Shown: positions 47,676 through 56,465 of the stretch, piece after piece | How the letters are laid out: each line of letters opens with the position of its first letter | Numbering within the stretch: position 1 is the first letter of the stretch | Assembly: GCF_900104745.1 (NCBI RefSeq) | Contig: NZ_LT629732.1 | Coordinates: forward strand, 3,893,981-3,957,980 | Length of the DNA: 64,000 bases | Direction of reading: 5' to 3' | DNA from: Actinopolymorpha singaporensis | GTDB taxonomy: Bacteria; Actinomycetota; Actinomycetes; Propionibacteriales; Actinopolymorphaceae | The notes under the pieces: generated by a model | The model's database searches: none | What the model saw: only the letters and a program-made list of their open reading frames with translations | What the model was told of the DNA's origin: nothing | Program-made: the position numbers and the translations under genes

Positions 47676-47722
47676 CCCACCAGGACCCACCAGGACCACC
47701 AGGATCCGCCAGGATCCACCGG
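47674..47722 (+). repeat. 10-bp tandem repeat after the epimerase stop
   Basis: Five units: GACCCACCAG twice, a 9-base form, GATCCGCCAG and GATCCACCGG. The first unit overlaps the stop codon TGA (47673-47675). Confidence 0.85.
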
Positions 47723-47756
47723 GGTCCGTTCCGGGACCACTCCGACGTACGGCGAG

Positions 47757-47794
47757 AGGCCGGGCCCGCGCGACCTGCGCGGTCCCGGCCTTTT
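47757..47794 (+). terminator. Rho-independent terminator of the xyl operon
   Basis: AGGCCGGGCCCGCGCG and CGCGGTCCCGGCC form a long GC stem (one mismatch) with a small loop, followed directly by TTTT. This is the only hairpin in the window with a clear T-run and should end the xylR-to-epimerase transcript. Confidence 0.85.
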
Positions 47795-47885
47795 CCGGTG
47801 TGACAGTTCGAATTGCCGGGTAGCTCCTCTTGGGTCGCATTCAGCAGGGCCCACGCCCTTCGCCCCGTTCACCGTTGGGGAAGCC

Positions 47886-49481
47886 ATGAAGCATCACGGA
47901 TCGACCGGATCGGGTGCCCCTGCGTTCTTTGCCCCAGCGGTGGCGCGGACCGCACGGGTCGTGCTGGCCGGCCTCGTCGTACCGGTGAGCCTGGCCCTCG
48001 CCGGGTGCGGCCTGACCGGAGGGAGCACGGAGGCGCTGGCCGCCGATCCGCAGGCCCGCTCGGCGCGGGCTCCGGTTGCCGGTTCGGTCTCGGTTTCAGG
48101 TTCGGTTTCTGGTTCGGTCGCCTGGCACGGGCTGCCGTTCCGCTTCACCCGTGAGGGCTACGGTGCCCGCGAGCTCAGCGGCACCCAGCGTCCTTTCCGC
48201 ACCGGCAAGGTCACTCCGCGGGTCGACCGGGGGATCCACGACTCGCACGGCGTCCGGATGGTGGTGATCGCGGGCAGGCAGTACGACCACCCCAACTTCC
48301 AGGCCAACTACGGCCTGGAGAACCTCGAGTCCTACGAGCTCACCGGTGACCGCTTCTACCTGGACCGCGCTCTGGCGCAGGCGCGGCGGCTCCGCGACCG
48401 CCGGGTGGTCTCGGGTGGCGCGTGGTTCCACCCGTACGACTTCGACTTCACACTGCATCGCAATTCGGCCGAGAAGATGCGCGGGCCGTGGTACAGCGGG
48501 CTGGCACAGGGCAAGGTGCTCGCGTTCTTCTCCGAACTCGCCCGCGTCACCGGCAAGGCGAGGTGGCGGAAGGCCGCCGACTGCACGTTCGACAGCTTCC
48601 TGCAGCCACCCGACGCCCGGGCGCCGTGGGTGACCCTCGTCGACCGCAACCGCCTGCTCTGGCTGGTGGAGTATCCGTACGGCACACCCGAGCAGGCCGA
48701 CCGGGTGTTCAACGGCCACCTGTCGGCGGTCTTCGGCCTGTGGGACTACTACCAGCTCACCCGCGACCGGCGCGCGCTCACGATGTACGACGGCGCCGTG
48801 ACCACGATTCACCGCTACCGCGCCTCGCTGCGGGTTCGAGGCGGCTCCTCGATCTACTGCCTGACCCACCACTCGGTGGCGAGCAGCGGCTACCACCGGA
48901 TGCACTCCCGCCAGCTGGTCCAGCTCTCGCTGATGACCAGGCGCAGCGAGTTCGCTCACCTGGCCGAGGCGATGGTGGGCGACAGCCCGTACCCGATCCT
49001 CGGTCGGCCGCGCGTGGTCGACCTCGCCGCCGGGTGGCACGTGGGCTACCGCTACGACGCCACCACGGGAAGGGTCACCGGCACCCGCACCATCACCTTG
49101 AAGCAGGCGACCACCGCCACCACGGTCCGGAGGATGCGGTTGCGGGGCCGCGGCATCTACTACCGCATGGGCACGGGCAGTCCGCTGGTCGGGATGTGGC
49201 TGCCGGAGCAGGCGGGACTCAGCATGATCCGCGGCGTGATGAGCCCGGTCGACTTCCGCACCGACCGGCGTGCTGAGCTGGTGGCCGGCCGGACCTACAC
49301 CGGACTGAAGTACGACGGTACCGGCAACCGGACCGCCACCGTGGAGGTCACCGCCCGCACGAACGCCGCCGTCACCTACGACGCTGCGGCCTGGATCCGT
49401 GGCGTACCCCACCTTCGCATCAGCAGTGGACGGCTCGGTGGGTACTGGGTCGTGCAGAACCAACTGACGAACGTGGCCTGA
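47886..49481 (+). CDS. Lipoprotein with glucuronyl C5-epimerase-like domain
   Basis: A 531-residue exported lipoprotein. The lipobox LALAGC ends at Cys41, followed by a Ser/Val-Gly-Ser repeat (GSVSVSGSVSGSVA). The catalytic part resembles the C-terminal domain of heparosan-type D-glucuronyl C5-epimerases: QANYGLENLESYELTGD near 140, WYSGLAQGKVLAFFSELARVTG near 200, and LVEYPYGTPEQ near 262. The enzyme would act on uronic-acid polysaccharides at the cell surface, to epimerise or just bind them. Some actinomycete members are uncharacterised. ATG 47886 follows GGGGAA. Confidence 0.78.
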   Translation: MKHHGSTGSGAPAFFAPAVARTARVVLAGLVVPVSLALAGCGLTGGSTEALAADPQARSARAPVAGSVSVSGSVSGSVAWHGLPFRFTREGYGARELSGTQRPFRTGKVTPRVDRGIHDSHGVRMVVIAGRQYDHPNFQANYGLENLESYELTGDRFYLDRALAQARRLRDRRVVSGGAWFHPYDFDFTLHRNSAEKMRGPWYSGLAQGKVLAFFSELARVTGKARWRKAADCTFDSFLQPPDARAPWVTLVDRNRLLWLVEYPYGTPEQADRVFNGHLSAVFGLWDYYQLTRDRRALTMYDGAVTTIHRYRASLRVRGGSSIYCLTHHSVASSGYHRMHSRQLVQLSLMTRRSEFAHLAEAMVGDSPYPILGRPRVVDLAAGWHVGYRYDATTGRVTGTRTITLKQATTATTVRRMRLRGRGIYYRMGTGSPLVGMWLPEQAGLSMIRGVMSPVDFRTDRRAELVAGRTYTGLKYDGTGNRTATVEVTARTNAAVTYDAAAWIRGVPHLRISSGRLGGYWVVQNQLTNVA

Positions 49482-49724
49482 GCCCTCGCTCCCGAGCTGC
49501 CGGGATCCGGCCACGCTCCGGCCGCAGTGCGCCCCGGGTTGCGACTGGCTGCGACCGGGCGCGGTCGACCGGCATTACCAGAACCGGGCCCGATGCGGGA
49601 GCCGCCGGCGCGAACTGTGCCGACGTCGGTCATTGCTCCATGAGTATCTCCAAATGCCTAACGTAACTACGCCTGGACAGGCACACTGGATCACGCCGAT
49701 CTTCCCCAGGGGAGGAGATGTGCC

Positions 49725-51107
49725 GTGCCGGTCTTCGTGCTCTTGTCCACGGCTCTACGAGCCGACGCATCACTGCCAGAAAGCCCGGGTCCGGGTGGGC
49801 ACTCGCAGGGAAACACCGACGGCGGTGCCGGCCGTCCCGGTGACACCGGCGGACAGTGTGGTCCGCTCGACGCCGAGGCCGCTCGGGACACCGGGCAGTC
49901 CACCACCGGGTCGGCCACGCCGACCACGGACACCGCTGCCGTTTCAACTGGGTCAAACGGGTCCACCGGGTCGACCGGGTCGGGTTCTGCCGGGACCGAC
50001 CCTGCCGACCAGCCGGCCCGGAAGCCGGCCCGGAAGTCGGCCCACAAGCCGGCCGAGCCTGCCGCGGCGGCCGACCAGTCGGCCGGTCCGGCCGAGCCGG
50101 TCGACGCCGTAGCGTCCGCGCAGTCGCCCGAGGCCACGGAGGCCGCGGGGGTTACGGAGGCTGCCGAGGAGGAGCTGCCCTCCCTGGACGAACTCAGTGA
50201 CCGGGCGCCTGACCTGGTCCGCCAGTACCTCCGGGAGATCGGCCGGGTCCCGCTGCTGTCGGCACAGGAGGAAGTCGACCTGGCCCGCTCAATTGAGGCA
50301 GGCCTGTTCGCCGAACGCCACCTCGTCGAGGGCGGGCTCGTGCAGGCCACGCCGGCCGAACTGGAGATGCTGGTCATGCTGGGCCGGGCCGCCAAGCGGC
50401 ACCTGATCGAGGCCAACCTCCGGCTGGTCGTCTCGGTGGCCAAGCGGTGCACCGGGCGCGGCCTGCCGCTGCTGGACCTCATCCAGGAGGGCAACCTCGG
50501 CCTGATCCGGGCGGTGGAGAAGTTCGACTACACGCGGGGCTACAAGTTCTCCACGTACGCCACCTGGTGGATCCGGCAGGCGATCTCCCGGGCGATCGCC
50601 GACCAGTCCCGGGCCATCCGGGTGCCGGTGCACGTGGTGGACGCGATCAACCGCGTGTTGCGGGCACAGCGGCAGCTGTTCCAGCAACTCGGCCGTGACC
50701 CGCTGATCGAGGAGGTCGCCGAGGTCGTGGGCCTCGACCCCGAGCGGGCCAGTGAGCTGCTGCGGCTGGCGCGGGAGCCGGTGTCCCTGCACACCCCCAT
50801 CGGTGAGATGGAGGCGTCCGAGCTCGGTGACCTGATCGAGGATCTGGACGCGGTTGCCCCGATGGACGCGGCGGCCGCCTCGCTGATGCGCGAGCACATC
50901 GAGTCGGCGCTGGCCCAGCTGGGCGAGCGGGAGCGGTACGTCGTACAGATGAGGTACGGCCTCACCGACGGGCAGATCCACACGCTGGAGGAGGTCGGCC
51001 GCAGGTTCGGCGTGACCCGCGAACGCGTACGCCAGATCGAGGCCAAGACGCTGGCCAAGCTGCGGGGCGGGAGCTCGGCGCCGGGCCTGCGGGAGTATCT
51101 CGCCTGA
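49725..51107 (+). CDS. RNA polymerase sigma factor, group 2 (HrdA/HrdD-like)
   Basis: A 460-residue sigma-70 protein. The first 150 residues are Ser/Pro/Ala-rich with an AxxKPARK repeat. Conserved parts follow: [21 protein letters not shown] (region 1.2), [28 protein letters not shown] and [17 protein letters not shown] (2), VEVVGL..ERASELL (3) and [22 protein letters not shown] (4.2). The acidic region 1.1 of the primary HrdB is missing, so this is a non-essential group 2 factor of stress or stationary-phase type, by inference. GTG 49725 follows GGGGAGGAG. Confidence 0.9.
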   Translation: MPVFVLLSTALRADASLPESPGPGGHSQGNTDGGAGRPGDTGGQCGPLDAEAARDTGQSTTGSATPTTDTAAVSTGSNGSTGSTGSGSAGTDPADQPARKPARKSAHKPAEPAAAADQSAGPAEPVDAVASAQSPEATEAAGVTEAAEEELPSLDELSDRAPDLVRQYLREIGRVPLLSAQEEVDLARSIEAGLFAERHLVEGGLVQATPAELEMLVMLGRAAKRHLIEANLRLVVSVAKRCTGRGLPLLDLIQEGNLGLIRAVEKFDYTRGYKFSTYATWWIRQAISRAIADQSRAIRVPVHVVDAINRVLRAQRQLFQQLGRDPLIEEVAEVVGLDPERASELLRLAREPVSLHTPIGEMEASELGDLIEDLDAVAPMDAAAASLMREHIESALAQLGERERYVVQMRYGLTDGQIHTLEEVGRRFGVTRERVRQIEAKTLAKLRGGSSAPGLREYLA

Positions 51108-51141
51108 GGGCTGGACCCTGAGGTAGGGCCCCGACCACGCG

Positions 51142-51181
51142 GGCGCCGGGCGGTTCGGTCGATGTCGGACGGCCCGGCGCC
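51142..51181 (+). terminator. Terminator hairpin after the sigma gene
   Basis: GGCGCCGGGC (51142-51151) pairs perfectly with 51172-51181 around a 20-base loop, 35 bases after the sigma factor stop. Confidence 0.5.
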
Positions 51182-51206
51182 GACGTGTGCCCGCTACCGT
51201 GAACCC

Positions 51207-51743
51207 GTGCGTCGTCGGCAGACTCCTCCGCGCGAGGTGAAGAACGCCCTGGCCCTGCGTCCCCACGAGCGGATCCTCGCCGCTGCCCGGACCGCGACCG
51301 AGGAGTGGGTGGTGGCCACCGACCGGCGGCTGTACCTCCCCGAACCCGGCGGTGCCGTCACCTACCAGCGCATCCCGTGGGAACAGGTCGAGCACGCCGA
51401 ATGGGACCGCGAGGAGGAGATCCTGCGGGTCACCGCCGCCGCGCCGCTCGGCCGGCCGATGCCGACGTGGCGGCTGCGGTTCGACCCGCCCGACCAGCGC
51501 CTGCTGGCACTGATCCGCGAGCGCATCACCGCGAGCGTGGTCACCGAACGGCACGTGCCTCTGCGTGGCCAGCTCGGTGTACGGGTGATCGCCCGCCGGC
51601 CGCCCGCGGGTGATCCCGACGCGGCCGACAGCGAAATCGTCTGGGCCCTCGCCTTCGACGAGGGGTTGGACCCGAACGACCCGGACGTGCTCGAGTCCGC
51701 CCACCGAGCCCTCGCGACCGTTCGGGCGGAGATCGAGCCGTGA
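51207..51743 (+). CDS. Conserved hypothetical protein
   Basis: A 178-residue protein with no signal or membrane segment. ALRPHERILAAARTATEEWVVATDRRLYL and a beta-rich IPWEQVEHAEWDREEEILRVT suggest a PH-like fold at residues 20-100. Similar proteins are common in actinobacteria; no function is known to me. GTG 51207 is six bases after TACCGT (51195-51200), a leaderless arrangement; the frame is open to 51162. It is followed 22 bases later by the peptidase gene. Confidence 0.7.
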   Translation: MRRRQTPPREVKNALALRPHERILAAARTATEEWVVATDRRLYLPEPGGAVTYQRIPWEQVEHAEWDREEEILRVTAAAPLGRPMPTWRLRFDPPDQRLLALIRERITASVVTERHVPLRGQLGVRVIARRPPAGDPDAADSEIVWALAFDEGLDPNDPDVLESAHRALATVRAEIEP

Positions 51744-51765
51744 CCCGGCGGCGGTCGGCCCCGTG

Positions 51766-53385
51766 ATGCGCCCTGTCGCGCGCACTGTCGTGCTCGCCGT
51801 CGTCCTCACGGTGATGGCGGGACTCGGCGCCTGTACGCCCAGCGCTGGTGACCTGACCGCCCCGACCGCTCGCCCCGGCGACACGCCGACCGCCGGCGGG
51901 GAAGCCGTTCCGCCGCACAGCCCGCCGCCTCCGCGCGGGCCGTCCGGGTGCGCGGTCACCGGCGGCCCCGGCGGTGGCGGGGACGCCGGCTCCAAGGTGT
52001 CGTACGTACAACCCCTGACCGCCGCCCGTGGGCTCGGCCGGGACACCGCGCCCCGGCCGGACGGGCGGGCGGCCCCGTGGAAGGACCGGCCGACGGTCTC
52101 GCTGTGCTTCGACGTACGGTCCGACCCACGGGTGGTCAGGGGCTCGGAGCAGGTGACCTTCACCCCCGACCGGCGTACCTGCGAGATCGTCTTCCGTGCC
52201 TGGCCGAACAAGCCGGAGACGGCGCGGGCCGGCAACCAGCTCGAGGTCACCTCCGCCGCCGTGGACGGCCGCAGGCAAATCCCGAAGGTCGAGGCGGCCG
52301 GTGCACCGCCGGGTTGGCCGGGCACGCTGGTCAAGGTGCCCGTCAGCCGATGCGTGGCCGCCGGTCGCACGGTCCAGGTCGACCTCACGTTCACCTTGAC
52401 GGTTGGGGCGAACACGCCCGAGCGGGTCGGCTACTCGTCCCGGGACGGCTCCGTCTGGCTGGGCACGGCGTACCCGCTGCTCGCCTGGCAGCGCGGCAAG
52501 GGATGGGTGACCGACCCCGCCGTCGACCTGTTCGGCGAGACCGTGACCAGCGAGGAGTTCCGGTTACGGCGGCTCGACGTCGTGGCGCCCGCCGGTGAGC
52601 AGGTACTCGGCACCGGCCAGGCTGCCGGCAGCATGCCGTCGACGAAGGTGCGGGGGAGTGTGGTGCACAGGTTCCGGGCCGACTCCGTACGCGACGTCAG
52701 CCTCACGGTGGGCCGGCTGCGGACGGTCAGCCGCGACGTGGACGGCGTACGCGTGCACGTCGGGGTGCCCGAGGATTCGGTCGCGTCCGCGGGAGAGTGG
52801 GCCGACTCGACCGCCGCCGCGATCCGGGCACTGTCGTCCTACCTGGGGCCGTTCCCGTACCGCGACCTCTGGGTCACGGTCGCCGACGGCGTGGGCTCCG
52901 GCATCGAGTTCCCCGGCGCCATCCAGTTCAGCGACGTCTCTCCGACCCGATTTCCCGCACTGGTGCCGCACGAGGTGGCGCACATGTGGTTCTACGGGCT
53001 GGTGGGCAACGACCAGGCACGCGACCCGTGGCTGGACGAGGCGCTGGCGGAGTACGCCGAGACCCTGGTCGACGGGACCGCTGCCCGGTCGATTCGGTTC
53101 CAGGCGCCGGCCCGGGTGCGTGACCGGGTGGGGGAGTCGATGGCGTGGTACGCCTCGCTGCGTAACCCCGCCGACCTCTACGCCGCCGGGGTCTACCGTC
53201 AGGGCGGCGCGATGCTGCACCGGGCCCGGAAGGCCGCCGGACCTGCGACGTTTGACCGGCTTCTGCGCGGCTACCTGAATGCCAACGCGCACCGGATCGC
53301 CACCCCGCGTGACTTCGCCCGGGCGTTCGCGAGCCGGCCCAAGGCGATCGCGATCCTGCGGGAGTACGGCGCGATCCCGCGGTGA
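51766..53385 (+). CDS. M1-family metallopeptidase lipoprotein
   Basis: A 539-residue exported aminopeptidase-like enzyme. The lipobox VMAGLGAC ends near residue 23, then a Pro/Gly-rich linker. The zinc site is HEVAHMWFYGLVGN with the third ligand Glu in WLDEALAEY, 18 residues on (near 405-427); GSGIEFPGAIQFSD replaces the GAMEN substrate motif. M1 enzymes remove N-terminal residues from peptides; surface members may scavenge peptides. ATG 51766 and GTG 51763 are both possible starts. The gene precedes tRNA-Asn. Confidence 0.88.
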   Translation: MRPVARTVVLAVVLTVMAGLGACTPSAGDLTAPTARPGDTPTAGGEAVPPHSPPPPRGPSGCAVTGGPGGGGDAGSKVSYVQPLTAARGLGRDTAPRPDGRAAPWKDRPTVSLCFDVRSDPRVVRGSEQVTFTPDRRTCEIVFRAWPNKPETARAGNQLEVTSAAVDGRRQIPKVEAAGAPPGWPGTLVKVPVSRCVAAGRTVQVDLTFTLTVGANTPERVGYSSRDGSVWLGTAYPLLAWQRGKGWVTDPAVDLFGETVTSEEFRLRRLDVVAPAGEQVLGTGQAAGSMPSTKVRGSVVHRFRADSVRDVSLTVGRLRTVSRDVDGVRVHVGVPEDSVASAGEWADSTAAAIRALSSYLGPFPYRDLWVTVADGVGSGIEFPGAIQFSDVSPTRFPALVPHEVAHMWFYGLVGNDQARDPWLDEALAEYAETLVDGTAARSIRFQAPARVRDRVGESMAWYASLRNPADLYAAGVYRQGGAMLHRARKAAGPATFDRLLRGYLNANAHRIATPRDFARAFASRPKAIAILREYGAIPR

Positions 53386-53544
53386 TCCCGTGCGGTGGGC
53401 ACGGTGGCTCCGCGTGTGATCTCGACTGTGGCGCGGGTGTGGATCCGCCCTGATCCACCCACTTTGCCGACCCCGCCCCGGGTCGTGCGACGTGATCTGG
53501 GGGGCTGCTAACGTATGCGTGGCCGGGGTCGCCCGGCCACGCGA

Positions 53545-53617
53545 TCCCGCGTAGCTCAATTGGCAGAGCGTCCGGCTGTTAACCGGCAGGTTGCTGGTTC
53601 GAGTCCAGCCGCGGGAG
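53545..53617 (+). tRNA. tRNA-Asn (GTT)
   Basis: A 73-base cloverleaf: acceptor TCCCGCG/CGCGGGA, D-arm GCTC...GAGC, anticodon loop CTGTTAA (anticodon GTT), T-arm with GGTTCGAGTCC. CCA is not encoded. Confidence 0.97.
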
Positions 53618-53875
53618 CGCCACGAGGATCCCCCGCCCGGTGGTCGTACCGGTCGGGGGATTCTGCCTTTCGCAGGTCGTCGCACCTCGACTCCGCCCGT
53701 CGTTCCGCTTGCGTTCTGTCCGCAGATGCGGTTCTCGACATCTGCCGGTTCCCTTCGGCTTGTCCGTGTACGCTCGCTGGCAAAGCGCCCGGCCCGGTCA
53801 CCAGCCGTGTCTGCCGTCCACGCCCAGCCGTCCATCGACGCGTGGCTTGTCGTAGTGGGTTCAGGGAGGTCATCC

Positions 53876-55138
53876 ATGGCGGTTCCCGACCTCCGTTCGG
53901 CGGTCTTCGCCACGAAGTACGCCATCCTGATCGACGTCGGGTACCTCTACGCCGCGACCGCGGAGGTGCTGTTCGGCGCCCGTGAGCGCCGCGAGTACCG
54001 CGTCTCCGCCGACGAACTCATCCAGGCCCTGCAGAAGCACGCCGTCGAACACCTGCCGGGCGAACTCCTCCGGGTCTACTGGTACGACGCCGCTCATGAC
54101 CGCGTACCCACCGTCGACCAGCGGGTGATCGCGGCACTGCCGATGGTCAAGCTCAGGTTGGGAAACCTCAACAAGCAGGGGCAGCAGAAGGGTGTCGACG
54201 CGCAGATCCGCGCCGACCTGGACGCGCTGGCGCGGCACGGAGCCGTGACCGACGTCGTACTGCTGGCCGGTGACGAGGACCTCGTTCCCGCGGTCGAGGC
54301 CGCGCAGGCCTATGGCGTACGAATCCATCTGTGGGGCGTCGAGCCGTCCTACGGCAGCAACCAGGCCGAGCGGCTGGTGTGGGAGTCGGACTTCGTCGAG
54401 GTGCTGGCGGCCGACCTGCTCCGGCCCTACGTACGGCAGTCCCAGCCGTTGAGCGGCTCAGCGCCGACACCTGCTTCTGCACCGTCGACTGCCGATTCCG
54501 TGACGGCACTGGCGCACGAGCCTTCCACGGCGGACGGGACAACTCCGGGGCCGACAGCTCCGGGGCCGTCGGGTCCGTCCGCGCCGGGCGCAGCCAAGCG
54601 AGCACAGGCGGGCGGGCAGGCAGGCACCCCGACGCCCGCGCAGGTGTTCGCAGGGCGGGCCGGAACGACCACCGCCGTCGCCGGGGCCGGCTCGGTTCGC
54701 CCGCCGCGGACCGACTCGCCGAACGCCACACCCACGCCGGGTCCCGCTGCCGGTCCGGCGCCCGCCCCTGCTTCGGCGGCAGCCGACGGCGGGCCCACGA
54801 TCGGTGCGCAGGGCGCCGGGCCTCGGCTCGGTCCCGACCGGAATGCGGTCGAGGAGGTCGGTGAACACGTTGCGCAGAAGTGGATCCTGACCCGTGGCCG
54901 CGACCACGTACGCGATCTGCTGCCCGGTCCGATCCTGCCGACCGTCATCGACAGCGAGCTGCTGGCCGAGGCGGAGAAGGAACTCGGCCATTCGCTGCGC
55001 CCGTATCCGGAGGCACGGGTATGGCTGCGGGACGGTTTCTGGACCCGGCTCGGCCGCGAGTTCGAGCTGGCCGACCACGGCGATCGTGCGGAGCGAGGCG
55101 ACCGCGCCGAACACGCCGAACGTAGGCAGACCAAGTAG
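53876..55138 (+). CDS. NYN-domain (PIN-like) protein with C-terminal module
   Basis: A 420-residue soluble protein. Residues 15-190 are a NYN domain (PIN-like nuclease fold): KYAILIDVGYLYAATAEVLFG with first Asp, RVYWYDAAHDR near 64, and QKGVDAQIRADLDALARHG...VVLLAGDEDLVPAVEAA with the three Asp of the site. Then a Pro/Ala/Gly-rich linker (200-330) and a C-terminal helical module with LAEAEKELGHSLRPYPEARVWLRDGF. NYN proteins often cut RNA. It lies between two tRNA genes. ATG 53876 follows CAGGGAGGT. Confidence 0.85.
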   Translation: MAVPDLRSAVFATKYAILIDVGYLYAATAEVLFGARERREYRVSADELIQALQKHAVEHLPGELLRVYWYDAAHDRVPTVDQRVIAALPMVKLRLGNLNKQGQQKGVDAQIRADLDALARHGAVTDVVLLAGDEDLVPAVEAAQAYGVRIHLWGVEPSYGSNQAERLVWESDFVEVLAADLLRPYVRQSQPLSGSAPTPASAPSTADSVTALAHEPSTADGTTPGPTAPGPSGPSAPGAAKRAQAGGQAGTPTPAQVFAGRAGTTTAVAGAGSVRPPRTDSPNATPTPGPAAGPAPAPASAAADGGPTIGAQGAGPRLGPDRNAVEEVGEHVAQKWILTRGRDHVRDLLPGPILPTVIDSELLAEAEKELGHSLRPYPEARVWLRDGFWTRLGREFELADHGDRAERGDRAEHAERRQTK

Positions 55139-55195
55139 CCGAGGTATTACGGCCAGGCGCTAGGCTCAGCGGGCGGTCGCGCACGCGACCGGCAC

Positions 55196-55269
55196 GGGGC
55201 GGTAGCTCAGCCGGTTAGAGCAGGGGACTCATAATCCCTGGGTCGCGGGTTCGAGTCCCGCCCGCCCTA
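55196..55269 (+). tRNA. tRNA-Met (CAT)
   Basis: A 74-base cloverleaf: acceptor GGGGCGG/CCGCCCT (one G-T pair), D-arm GCTCAGCCGGTTAGAGC, anticodon loop CTCATAA (CAT), T-arm GCGGG TTCGAGT CCCGC. The G1-T72 wobble pair excludes neither elongator nor Ile2; elongator Met is the likelier identity. CCA is not encoded. Confidence 0.93.
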
Positions 55270-55468
55270 CCCCGGTTGACCTGCGAAGATTCAGCCGATG
55301 AGCGCAGGGGACGGCACCGCGCATCGACCGAACCGGCGGACAAGACAGTGATGAGCACGTGTTGGCGCAGGCTCTCCTGAAGTTACCCCGACGGCGAGGC
55401 GTAGCGCCTCACCGGGCGCTCCCAGGCACCGACAGGTCCGGGGAAAGACAAACGATCGTCGATCGGAG

Positions 55469-55883
55469 TCAGCCGCCCACGACCAGCACGAGCACCCACG
55501 AACCCCGCCACACCAGCAGCCGCACCAGCGAAACCAAGATGGTCGGATCTTCTGTCGTCGGGAAGAGGTGGCCGGGGCCGGTGCCCGCGGCGAGGATCAG
55601 GCCGCCGATGGCGCTGCCCAGGGAGTACCCGACGCTGCGGACGACGTAGTTGAAGCTCATGGCGCTCGACGTCTCGCTCTTGGGGGTGACGGCCAGGATG
55701 ACGCCGGGCATCGCGGCCGAGAAGCCGCCGACGCCGAAGCCGAGCACAGCCATCGCCGCGAACAGCTCGGCCAGCTCCGACCGGGCCGCCGCGAACAGGG
55801 CGAACCCGCCGCCGACCACGACGGCGCTGCCGGCCAGGAGCAGGGGGTCGGCGATCCGCGTCCGGACCCGCAGCGTGAGCTCG
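55469..55883 (-). pseudogene. MFS transporter fragment
   Basis: A minus-strand stretch encodes the middle-to-late helices of a major-facilitator drug-transporter-like protein, including FAAMAVLGFGVGGFSAAMPGVILA and SSAMSFNYVVRSVGYSLGSAIGGL. No complete start or C-terminus is present: one side ends in unrelated residues near 55520 and the other is cut by the transposase remnant at 55884. It is a decayed gene or chopped insertion remnant. Confidence 0.75.
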
Positions 55884-56098
55884 GCCATCACCAGGCTGTG
55901 GGAGAACGCGTGGGCAGAGTTCAAGTGCCTGTACCTGGCGACCAGGGCGCTGGACCCCACCGGCCGAGGCCGAGCACGGTGGGCCATGCGGTGGAAACCA
56001 GCTCTCAACGCCTTCGCCATCACCTTCAGCGACCGGTTCCCGGCCGCCGAGACCTACTAACCAACAACGCCGGAAACACCGTGAGCGAGACAGACCCT
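55884..56098 (+). mobile_element. IS256-family transposase remnant with internal deletion
   Basis: A plus-strand frame (55884-56060) reads AITRLWENAWAEF and then directly KCLYLATRALDPTG, then RWAMRWKPALNAFAITF and stop. In IS256-family transposases about 45 residues (including IEslN and RAVRARGHFP) lie between those segments, so an internal deletion joined them. After the stop, GAGACAGACCCT (about 56087-56098) matches the usual IS256 terminal repeat end. The 5' two-thirds of the transposase is missing. Confidence 0.75.
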
Positions 56099-56465
56099 GA
56101 ACGATCCGAGTGACTGGTTGAGACGTCGCCGTAGTTCCTTCGTGCCGCCATGGCTCTGGTCTGGGCGGACCAGAGTGGCAAGCCGCGAAATGCTTCAGTG
56201 GGTCAAAGACAGAGGAGCCAGAACAGTCCCGGTCAAAGGACCGCCGATCCAGGTGACCGTTGCCGGTTCCGAAGTGGGCCGCTGGCGCTTACGTATGAAA
56301 AGAGTGCGTCTCGTATCGGTTGAGGAAGCGAGGGCACGACAGCGGAAGAAGTGCCACCCACTGAATGAGGTCAAGATCCACTTATGGGTCATCGGGTCGG
56401 ATTCAAGCAAAGTTGGGATCAATCAATCCAGAGTATTGGCCCAAGCGACGACAGGGGGCTCTGGT
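56099..56465. other. AT-richer gene-free region before the dehydrogenase
   Basis: This stretch is visibly less GC-rich than its surroundings. It holds an inverted repeat CTCTGGTC-6-GACCAGAG (56154-56175) and, close to the next gene, GGATCAATCAATCC (about 56419-56432), which may be an operator. One frame is open through it into the dehydrogenase but its residues look random; I do not call a gene. It may contain more decayed mobile-element sequence. Confidence 0.6.

Noticed and set aside
56118-56465. A 116-codon in-frame extension upstream of the dehydrogenase
   Set aside because: Its composition resembles non-coding sequence, and ATG 56466 has its own ribosome site and gives a full-length family member.
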